A stretch of 5,873 nucleotides of DNA from assembly GCA_005881495.1 (NCBI GenBank), contig VBHI01000228.1, positions 1-5,873 on the forward strand, given 5' to 3'. This stretch comes from Chloroflexota bacterium (GTDB lineage: Bacteria; Chloroflexota; Ktedonobacteria; Ktedonobacterales; Ktedonobacteraceae). A program made the translations under genes and the position numbers. Below are positions 1 to 4,464 of this stretch, one piece after another. The notes beneath the pieces were generated by a model. That model ran no database searches and was not told the origin of the DNA. It worked only from the letters and a program-made list of their open reading frames with translations. The first letter of the stretch is position 1, and the number at the start of each line of letters is the position of its first letter.

Positions 1-75
1 TAATCCAAACCGGGCGAGGGAATATACAGGCAGACTCAATTATGCGTTTGCCATGGCTGGGAGGATAATCGCCCT

Positions 76-462
76 ATGTCGAGAGATGAGACCGAGTTTA
101 TAAATCACCAAAAATTCGATGAAGCTATAGAGAAAGCTTGTAGTGCAAGTCTGCGAATCACTTCAGATATATTAAGATTTCAACGGTATTACAAACAAGA
201 GAATGTAAACCTGAGTAGAGGGTTTAACTTCACGCTTTTGGAAAATCTTGCTGGTCGATATAGCCTTTACGAAATCTACGTGGGTCCTAATGACAGTTAC
301 CGGGCTGTAGTTATGTTTCTACATAGCCGAGTACAGGGACGAGAACTCGCTATTTGGATATTTGCCTTTAAGAAGCAGCGGGGCATTGATCGCCCCTTGG
401 TTGAGCGTGCAAAGGCCATTGCTCGTGAATACTGGAATTCACTAGAAAGAGGACAAAGATGA
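76..462 (+). CDS. HigB/RelE-superfamily type II toxin (Gp49-like)
   Basis: 128 aa, probably a ribosome-dependent mRNA interferase or related type II toxin acting in the cytoplasm. The C-terminal two thirds follow the HigB/Gp49-like pattern: a 'LENLAGRYSLYEIYVG' strand region (about 55-70), a 'YRAVVMF' strand (75-81) with the usual conserved Arg at 76, a strand ending 'WIFAFKKQ' (94-101) with the family's Phe-x-Lys signature, then a C-terminal helix 'ERAKAIAREYW' (110-120). The N-terminal 50 residues are helical and longer than in minimal RelE toxins. The start is supported by GGGAGGA at 59-65, 10 nt before ATG. The stop overlaps the next gene's start (ATGA at 459-462), so the two are translationally coupled. 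Toxin-first order is typical of higBA. The family call rests on pattern recognition; activity is inferred. Confidence 0.72.
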   Translation: MSRDETEFINHQKFDEAIEKACSASLRITSDILRFQRYYKQENVNLSRGFNFTLLENLAGRYSLYEIYVGPNDSYRAVVMFLHSRVQGRELAIWIFAFKKQRGIDRPLVERAKAIAREYWNSLERGQR

Positions 463-1178
463 AGAAAGCAAAAGATACCAAGATTACTGGAACAATGGCA
501 GATTACCTCATCCAAAAGCTGAAGGATGAAAAAAAAGGCTTAGACAATGCCATAGCCTATCTTAGGGCTTCATTCCTTTCTTCAGCTGTGGATGCCTTGT
601 TCTATGCACGTCGTACAGCCGGTCTTACACAAGAACAAGTTGGTCAGAAATTAGGCAAAAAACAAGAAGCTATCGCCCGATGGGAAGGTGATGCAGAGGG
701 AAAAATGTCACTTCGCCAATACTTTGATCTCGCTGTAGCAAGTGGCAAGGTTCCACTCAACATCGTGCTTGAGCCAATAGAATCTGTCCGTGACTTCGTA
801 ATAGATCATCCAGAAGAACCGCAAACACCAGATCTCTACTATGTATGGCACAACCAAAGAAATCAGACTCCATCTATTGCTCAGTATAATACGGCACCTA
901 TCACTTTTACGCTTAATACAGCACCTGTCACTTTTACCCTTGAAAAAGGGATTTCTGGTGCTCCGGTAATGGCTATGCCAAATCAAGTGAGCGAACCTAG
1001 GATAATTTTCGTTGTCGAGCCAAAGCAAACAAGCCAAACACTTCAAGAAAGATACCCTACAGGACAGGCTGCCGATGAATACCTAAAGTGTCAAAGACTT
1101 CTACGGCAGTTTGATGAGAGTGCAACGAACAGAACTTCAGCATCTCAACTATCAGCCCTGACTCTGCCATTAGCTTAA
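459..1178 (+). CDS. Xre/HigA-like antitoxin with long C-terminal extension
   Basis: 239 aa. An Xre-type helix-turn-helix lies at about 46-85: 'ARRTAGLTQEQVGQKLGKKQ' is the helix pair and 'AIARWEG' the usual end of the recognition region, followed by 'LRQYFDLAVASGKVPLNIVLEP', a common HigA continuation. The expected role is to bind and neutralise the upstream toxin and repress the shared promoter. The start overlaps the toxin stop and has AAGAGGA at 447-453. Xre antitoxins of this type are usually near 100 aa; here about 125 extra residues follow residue 112. That extension holds two adjacent 9-aa repeats (NTAPITFTL, NTAPVTFTL; 144-161) and has no domain I recognise. The HTH call is firm; the antitoxin role is inferred from the coupling. 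It could also be a stand-alone regulator. Confidence 0.75.
   Translation: MKKAKDTKITGTMADYLIQKLKDEKKGLDNAIAYLRASFLSSAVDALFYARRTAGLTQEQVGQKLGKKQEAIARWEGDAEGKMSLRQYFDLAVASGKVPLNIVLEPIESVRDFVIDHPEEPQTPDLYYVWHNQRNQTPSIAQYNTAPITFTLNTAPVTFTLEKGISGAPVMAMPNQVSEPRIIFVVEPKQTSQTLQERYPTGQAADEYLKCQRLLRQFDESATNRTSASQLSALTLPLA
888..941 (+). repeat. Two tandem 27-bp units inside the antitoxin gene
   Basis: Units 888-914 and 915-941 are directly adjacent and identical at 24 of 27 positions. They encode NTAPITFTL and NTAPVTFTL in frame. One of the three substitutions changes an amino acid (Ile to Val) and the other two are silent, so the peptide has been preserved since the duplication. Confidence 0.85.
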
Positions 1179-1211
1179 TTAAAATTATGAATTGTGAGGT
1201 AGGTACCTGTT

Positions 1212-1910
1212 ATGCCTGAAAACATTACATATCTCACTGGTCGGAAAGCTTACGAGTTCCGTCCAGATGATCTACGTCTATCCGCACTGAGCGTCAAACC
1301 TGTTCAGGATGCAATCCAGGAACTTTTCCACTTCCAGTCATCTGCAATAGGCACACCAATGTCAACATTTGGTGAAGTCCCACTCACTATTCCCCCTGGT
1401 ATTGTCTTTAACACAGGTGTATGGCAGATGGCAGATAACCAATTTGTACCGATCCGATTCCTTCATTTTGAGCCACGTCGTATTGTGATTGACCTAGCTG
1501 GGCCATCCACTACTCTAACTGCAATCTTTGACCAACTTCAGCATTTTTTTGCTGAGATACATACGGCAGATGGAGCGCCACTTATTGGGACCCCCGACAA
1601 GATTCTAGACTATTCTGAGATATCTGCACGCTTCCCATTTTTTTTAGACGCAATTCTCTTGGAACCTTTACGCAAAATACTCTCTAGCATCACCAAGGAA
1701 CCAATTCTCGCACCAACACTAATCGTAAAACCATACTTAAATCTACGAGAGCTTCCTGGTACAACAATCCCTGGTGATGCCCACGCATTTACACTTTCTT
1801 CACGTGCCGGTACTAGACCAGAGGATCATATCTATTTCAGTAGTGCTCCCCTTGATTCTGAGGCACATCTGAACTACCTAAAAGATCTAGAGGCAGCTCT
1901 TACCTCTTAA
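1212..1910 (+). CDS. Hypothetical protein, third gene of the toxin-antitoxin unit
   Basis: 232 aa, not recognised. It begins 33 nt after the antitoxin stop on the same strand, with GAGGT/AGGT at 1196-1204 ahead of the ATG, so co-transcription is likely. No signal peptide or membrane segment is apparent. The middle (about 57-100) reads as alternating strands, including 'TIPPGIVFNTGVW' and 'FVPIRFLHFEPRRIVIDLAG', followed by an amphipathic helix 'TTLTAIFDQLQHFFAEI' (100-116). The last 40 residues contain 'EDHIYFSSAPLD' and a short terminal helix. Composition is ordinary and codon use resembles the two upstream genes, which supports a real protein. It might modulate the toxin-antitoxin pair, as the third partner does in some tripartite systems, or simply be a neighbour. 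No function is assigned. Confidence 0.7.
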   Translation: MPENITYLTGRKAYEFRPDDLRLSALSVKPVQDAIQELFHFQSSAIGTPMSTFGEVPLTIPPGIVFNTGVWQMADNQFVPIRFLHFEPRRIVIDLAGPSTTLTAIFDQLQHFFAEIHTADGAPLIGTPDKILDYSEISARFPFFLDAILLEPLRKILSSITKEPILAPTLIVKPYLNLRELPGTTIPGDAHAFTLSSRAGTRPEDHIYFSSAPLDSEAHLNYLKDLEAALTS

Positions 1911-2008
1911 CTGTATTGGATAATCATTGTTTTCATACTCAATTTTTTGGTGGATTAAGTATACAATCATGAAAATAGACAGGAGAAATCAATGAATACA
2001 TAAAACAA

Positions 2009-2047
2009 TTCCAGGGTAACCCGTCTAGCGAACCGTATACCCTGGAA
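2009..2047. repeat. Inverted repeat, 10-bp perfect arms
   Basis: TTCCAGGGTA (2009-2018) is the exact reverse complement of TACCCTGGAA (2038-2047), with 19 nt between. Inside the left arm, GGGTAACCC (2014-2022) is itself a small palindrome. No T-run follows on either strand, so a terminator is unlikely. The word CCAGGGTAAC recurs at the end of the tRNA-like gene, which suggests recombinase recognition. Confidence 0.6.
2011..2020 (+). repeat. Direct repeat copy 1 (CCAGGGTAAC), possible att-related word
   Basis: Identical over 10 bp to 2151-2160, which is the 3' end of the tRNA-like gene. The two copies are 140 bp apart and bracket nearly all of the tRNA. Ten bases is short for an attachment core, so this may be a secondary or remnant site. 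Confidence 0.4.
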
Positions 2048-2085
2048 CTTCTGACAATTTGACCCATCTCAAAGGGCATTCATAA

Positions 2086-2159
2086 GGCCCCGTAGCTCAG
2101 TTGGACAGAGCCATCGCTTCATACGTGAATTGTCGTGGGTTCGAGTCTCACCAGGGTAA
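2086..2159 (+). tRNA. tRNA-like gene, anticodon CAT (Met or Ile2 type), imperfect
   Basis: The cloverleaf can be laid out fully. Acceptor GGCCCCG is 2086-2092, D stem GCTC/GAGC (2095-2098, 2108-2111) encloses loop AGTTGGACA, anticodon loop TTCATAC is 2118-2124 with CAT at 2120-2122, and T arm GTGGG-TTCGAGT-CTCAC is 2135-2151. The D and T arms are sound. Defects: acceptor pairs 1-72 (G-A) and 6-67 (C-A) fail, 2-71 is G-T, anticodon stem pair 27-43 is A-A, and no CCA is encoded (CTTCG follows). The 5' acceptor strand would pair far better with CGGGGTC than with the CAGGGTA present. It is either a decayed tRNA or one whose 3' end was replaced by integration. The integrase gene lies 83 bp beyond its 3' end, the usual arrangement for a tRNA attachment site. 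Confidence 0.6.
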
Positions 2160-2160
2160 C
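2151..2160 (+). repeat. Direct repeat copy 2 at the tRNA 3' end; candidate att core
   Basis: CCAGGGTAAC covers the last T-stem base, the acceptor 3' strand and the discriminator base of the tRNA-like gene. tRNA 3' ends are the common target of tyrosine integrases, so the element's near-end attachment site probably includes this sequence and some of the T arm before it. Confidence 0.4.
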
Positions 2161-2208
2161 TTCGTCTTTCAATAATAGTCCATGATATCAAACAATGCAT
2201 GTACATTA

Positions 2209-2236
2209 CAGCTCACTTTGCCAACTATCAGCTCAC
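2209..2236. repeat. Two CAGCTCAC words 20 bp apart; possible integrase arm sites
   Basis: CAGCTCAC occurs at 2209-2216 and 2229-2236, a 20-bp period (about two helical turns), between the tRNA and the integrase stop. Lambda-type integrases with an N-terminal arm-binding domain use short repeats in this position. The words are short and the role is a guess. Confidence 0.25.
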
Positions 2237-2242
2237 ATCACA

Positions 2243-3409
2243 TCAACCACCTACTTTTGGCACATTGTCACCTCCAAAAAGATCATCCAACTTATCAACA
2301 ATCCCTTGCTGCATAGAGGGAAGCATATGAGAGTAAATGCCCAAAGTCGTTGTAATATCTTCATGACCCACAAACTCTTGAATTGAGCGAGGGTCTACCC
2401 CCATACTGAGCAGTAGAGTGACGACACTATGACGCAGATCATGAAAATGCATATGAGGTAGGCTAGCTTCTTTAAGCAGCTTGTCAAACAGTTTGAGCAA
2501 GTAACGAGGGTTAAGATAGTTACCCTCTAAACCACATACCACAAGATCAAGGCCATACCAAGCTTCACCTACTTTTAACTTTTGCTCCAGCTGACTAACT
2601 TTGTGCCGCTTTAGCATCTCAACCACAAAAGAAGGAAGCAAAATCTTTCGCTTACCTCTTGCCGTTTTCGGTTCATTTTCTACATACCCATACCGAGCGA
2701 TGAAGTCCACTGTATGACGCACTTGAAGACTCTGCCCCTCAAAATCAATATCAGACCACCGTAAAGCCAGCAATTCACCTCGACGCATGCCAGTTGTTAA
2801 CGCCAAAACGAGCAGCATCTCCAACCTATTCCCACTAGCAACCTCTAAAAGTTTTTGTGCCTGCTCCAACGTCAAAGGTACTCGCTCCCGTTTCACTACA
2901 CGAGGCGGAGTAACAAGTTCAGTCACATTCCTTGATACCAAATTCCAGCGAACAGCATTTTCTAATGCACTATGCAAAACGCCGTGAATAGCATAAACCG
3001 TCTTAGGAGCAAGACCGTCCCTAATCTTTTTTGTGTACAACGACTGGACTTGCTGAGGTGTAAGCTTCTGCAATCGAATGTGCCCAAGCACAGGAATAAT
3101 ATAGTTAATCATCTTCTTATACTTCACATAAGTACTAATGCGAAGCCTATCCTTTTGCACGTCCTCTAGCCATTGTTCAAGGTAATCCTTCAATGTCTTT
3201 TGTGGCCCTGTAGCAAGTGAACCTTGCGCCAACTCATTCAAGACAGTACGACGCTTCTCTATAGCTTCTTTTTCCGTCTTACAATAGTAGCGTTTACGAG
3301 TATGACCCTCTATAGTTATGTCAACTGCCCATCTACCATCTTTACGCAGATAGATGGAACCCTCGCCATTGCTTCGCCGCCCTCGCTTCTGTCTTTCTCG
3401 TTTTACCAT
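2243..3409 (-). CDS. int: Tyrosine site-specific integrase (phage/ICE type)
   Basis: 388 aa, full length for a lambda-type integrase. It catalyses integration and excision by DNA strand exchange through a phosphotyrosine intermediate. Domains in order: a basic N-terminal arm-binding region with 'GSIYLRKDGRWAVDI' (17-31), a helical core-binding domain (about 70-165), and the catalytic domain (about 177-375). The catalytic set is complete: Arg209 in 'TGMRRGEL', Lys248 in 'EPKT', His323 and Arg326 in 'HFHDLRH', His349 in 'GHEDITTTLGIYSH' and nucleophile Tyr359. The start has a near-perfect SD (AGGAGGTG, plus-strand 3415-3422). It is the last gene of the minus-strand cluster, 59 nt after xis, and reads toward the tRNA-like att region 83 bp away. 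Nothing suggests inactivation. Confidence 0.96.
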   Translation of the reverse strand: MVKRERQKRGRRSNGEGSIYLRKDGRWAVDITIEGHTRKRYYCKTEKEAIEKRRTVLNELAQGSLATGPQKTLKDYLEQWLEDVQKDRLRISTYVKYKKMINYIIPVLGHIRLQKLTPQQVQSLYTKKIRDGLAPKTVYAIHGVLHSALENAVRWNLVSRNVTELVTPPRVVKRERVPLTLEQAQKLLEVASGNRLEMLLVLALTTGMRRGELLALRWSDIDFEGQSLQVRHTVDFIARYGYVENEPKTARGKRKILLPSFVVEMLKRHKVSQLEQKLKVGEAWYGLDLVVCGLEGNYLNPRYLLKLFDKLLKEASLPHMHFHDLRHSVVTLLLSMGVDPRSIQEFVGHEDITTTLGIYSHMLPSMQQGIVDKLDDLFGGDNVPKVGG

Positions 3410-3414
3410 AGTAG

Positions 3415-3422
3415 CACCTCCT
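3415..3422 (-). promoter_or_regulatory. Strong ribosome binding site of int
   Basis: AGGAGGTG on the minus strand, 5 nt before the ATG. This is a full match to the anti-SD core and the strongest SD among the minus-strand genes. It fixes the integrase start at 3409. Confidence 0.8.
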
Positions 3423-3432
3423 AAAATGCAAA

Positions 3433-3441
3433 ATGTCTTGC
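3433..3441 (-). promoter_or_regulatory. Degenerate copy of the leader word before int
   Basis: GCAAGACAT on the minus strand differs at one base from the GCAAGCCAT word found before xis, the 84-aa gene and the HNH gene. It ends 23 nt before the int start, matching the spacing of the others. Confidence 0.35.
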
Positions 3442-3468
3442 CCTAACCAAACAACAAAGCAAAAGAAC

Positions 3469-3675
3469 TCATACCGCCTCTTGCTCACGTTCCTTGAGCC
3501 ACTTTTGCAGTGAGTCAGGATGCACACGCCGAACACTCCCAAGCATGACCGAAGGCAAACCTTGACGATAGATGAGGTTATAAATTGTCCCACGACATAC
3601 CCCAAGCTGTATCGCTACATCTGGAATAGTCAATAACAACGGTTGTACTGTTGATAATTTCTTACGTCTTGCCAT
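3469..3675 (-). CDS. xis: Excisionase-like small HTH protein (HTH_17/MerR-like)
   Basis: 68 aa. Residues 15-63 form the excisionase-family winged HTH: 'LTIPDVAIQLGVCRGTIYNLIYRQGLP' (helix-turn-helix), then the wing 'VMLGSVRRVHPDSLQKWLKER'. Expected role: bends attachment-site DNA and steers the integrase toward excision; some relatives also regulate transcription. I chose the ATG at 3675 because AGAGG lies 7 nt ahead (minus strand, within 3679-3687). In-frame upstream starts at 3699 (ATG) and 3738 (TTG) would give 76 or 89 aa but have no SD or one set too close. It lies immediately upstream of int in the same direction, the standard xis-int order. Confidence 0.85.
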   Translation of the reverse strand: MARRKKLSTVQPLLLTIPDVAIQLGVCRGTIYNLIYRQGLPSVMLGSVRRVHPDSLQKWLKEREQEAV

Positions 3676-3697
3676 AAGCCCACCTCTCTTTCCTCTC

Positions 3698-3706
3698 ATG
3701 GCTTGC
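3698..3706 (-). promoter_or_regulatory. Leader word GCAAGCCAT before xis
   Basis: Ends 22 nt before the xis ATG. It shares a 14-nt block (GCAAGCAAGCCATG on the minus strand, 3697-3710) with the copy before the HNH gene. Function unknown. Confidence 0.45.
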
Positions 3707-3752
3707 TTGCTAAGCCTCTTCAAACACCTCCTGAACAACCCTCCTTTCTCTC

Positions 3753-3761
3753 ATGGCTTGC
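3753..3761 (-). promoter_or_regulatory. Extra copy of leader word GCAAGCCAT
   Basis: Lies 55 bp upstream of the xis-proximal copy and is followed by SD-like GGAGG but no substantial reading frame. It fits ATGGC-TT-GCCA with the last arm base mismatched. Confidence 0.4.
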
Positions 3762-3788
3762 CAATAACAAACATCAAACGCCGAAACA

Positions 3789-4043
3789 TTATCTTTGACT
3801 CCTCTTTTCAACGGCCAACGGAATATACACCTTACTCCATCGATCAATGCGAGGATGCTCAACTTGACGAGCCGCCGCATATACCACCTTTTCAATTCCC
3901 ACTTGCTCCATCACACACACCACCGCTGCATAGGAACCACTCGCCTGAATATGTCCAACATGTTCAGGAAACAGCAACGGCCACGAACACCACAGCGCCA
4001 CGTCATAGACCTGGATTACCCGCTCATTCATCTCTTCACGCAT
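3789..4043 (-). CDS. Small hypothetical protein, 84 aa
   Basis: Not recognised. The ATG at 4043 is preferred because GGAGG lies 6 nt upstream; an in-frame GTG at 4049 sits directly against that SD and is unlikely. The N-terminal half contains 'VIQVYDVALWCSWPLLFPEHVGHIQASGSYAAVVCVMEQVGIEKVVYAAAR' in pieces: a Trp/Pro-rich strand-like part (about 12-28), then an Ala-rich amphipathic helix (about 36-58). The C-terminus is basic (KVYIPLAVEKRSQR). There is no signal peptide or clear transmembrane helix. It sits 36 nt after the HNH gene and 113 nt before xis in the same direction, and its leader word and SD spacing match its neighbours, which supports translation. It could be an accessory factor for replication or excision, but that is only context. 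Confidence 0.6.
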   Translation of the reverse strand: MREEMNERVIQVYDVALWCSWPLLFPEHVGHIQASGSYAAVVCVMEQVGIEKVVYAAARQVEHPRIDRWSKVYIPLAVEKRSQR

Positions 4044-4064
4044 GATCACCCTCCCTTCTCACTA

Positions 4065-4076
4065 ATGGCTTGCCAT
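4065..4076. promoter_or_regulatory. Palindromic leader element ATGGC-TT-GCCAT before the 84-aa gene
   Basis: Here the repeated word sits inside a perfect 5-bp-arm inverted repeat with a 2-nt spacer, like a small operator. The word GCAAGCCAT (4065-4073, minus strand) ends 21 nt before the start codon. Confidence 0.45.
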
Positions 4077-4079
4077 TGT

Positions 4080-4406
4080 TTACTCTTCACCATACACATA
4101 GGCATCGACCCACAGCTGATGCCGCAGCTGTTCTAACGCTAGCCAGCGTTGCCGCTCTTGCCAGGAATAATCATAACGACCATGACAGGAGGGACAGAGC
4201 GCGGCTAACCTGGGTTGTGGGTTCCAGGGGTCATGATCAAGGTGCGCCGCCGCCAGATGAACGGTGTAGACCACTCCTGTCCGTTCAGAAACCACCTCCG
4301 TTCCATGAGCAATGCCGCAGAACTCACAGCACCAGCCCGCACGTTCCTTACACTCCCAGGCTAGTTCGTCCCAATTCGTGGGATACAACCACCGATGTTT
4401 CATCAT
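4080..4406 (-). CDS. Small HNH endonuclease-like protein
   Basis: 108 aa. An HNH nuclease fold with structural zinc Cys pairs is clear: Cys27-x2-Cys30 in 'CCEFCG', then 'AHLDHDPWNP' (54-63) with His55/Asp57/His58 and Asn62, and 'LCPSCHGRYD' (70-79) with Cys71-x2-Cys74 and His75. This is the McrA/HNH arrangement that makes metal-dependent DNA nicks or breaks. The start at ATG 4406 (a second ATG follows) is chosen for AAAGGTGG 7 nt upstream (minus strand, 4414-4421). A longer frame reaching 4553 would overlap the end of rep and lacks an SD. It lies 58 nt after rep and 36 nt before the 84-aa gene. Small HNH proteins are common in phages and integrative elements; the target here is unknown. Confidence 0.85.
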   Translation of the reverse strand: MMKHRWLYPTNWDELAWECKERAGWCCEFCGIAHGTEVVSERTGVVYTVHLAAAHLDHDPWNPQPRLAALCPSCHGRYDYSWQERQRWLALEQLRHQLWVDAYVYGEE

Positions 4407-4433
4407 CACACCACCACCTTTCTTCCAACGCCC

Positions 4434-4442
4434 ATGGCTTGC
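4434..4442 (-). promoter_or_regulatory. Leader word GCAAGCCAT before the HNH gene
   Basis: Lies in the 58-nt gap between rep and the HNH gene, ending 27 nt before the HNH start. Flanked by GCAA upstream on the coding strand, as in the xis copy. Confidence 0.45.
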
Positions 4443-4464
4443 TTGCCACGGGTACCCACAACAC

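Larger units (their letters stand above)
1911..2242. other. Non-coding 332-nt region between hypothetical gene and integrase
   Basis: No protein gene is supported here. The region contains a -10-like TATACAAT (1960-1967) without a good -35, an SD (AGGAG, 1981-1985) followed 6 nt later by ATG AAT ACA TAA (1992-2003), an inverted repeat (2009-2047), the tRNA-like gene (2086-2159), a 10-bp direct repeat and two CAGCTCAC words. The three-codon frame looks like the front of a gene whose body has been lost. Together this reads as the junction between older flanking DNA and an integrated element. Confidence 0.5.
3676..3788 (-). promoter_or_regulatory. xis leader with duplicated segment
   Basis: 113 nt between the 84-aa gene and xis, the longest gap in the cluster. 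On the minus strand the segment GCAAGCCATGAGAG-(G)AAAG...AGG occurs twice, 55 bp apart. Each copy has a purine-rich SD-like stretch, but only the second leads into xis. The first is followed by AGGAGG-type sequences and only very short frames, such as GTG TTT GAA GAG GCT TAG. It looks like a partial duplication of a gene leader or a remnant of a lost gene. No clear promoter or terminator is visible. Confidence 0.4.

Noticed and set aside
708..1046. Minus-strand 112-aa frame opposite the antitoxin
   Set aside because: Its translation has no motif and lies antisense to the HTH gene, whose frame is coupled to the toxin.
2009..2047. Rho-independent terminator after the 232-aa gene
   Set aside because: The 19-nt loop is large and no T-run follows either arm.
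2059..2086. Promoter for the tRNA: TTGACC and CATAAG with 16-nt spacing
   Set aside because: The -10 box would overlap the first base of the mature tRNA, so transcription would begin inside it.
2195..2386. Plus-strand 63-aa frame across the integrase 3' end
   Set aside because: It lacks an SD and overlaps the well-supported integrase on the other strand.
3710..3895. Minus-strand 61-aa frame overlapping the 84-aa gene and the xis leader
   Set aside because: It starts inside the 84-aa gene in another frame with a TTG or a poorly spaced ATG and shows no motif. The 84-aa frame has the proper SD.
3697..4442. CRISPR array, because of the repeated ATGGCTTGC words
   Set aside because: The word is only 9-14 nt, spacing is irregular (55 to about 370 bp), and genes lie between copies.
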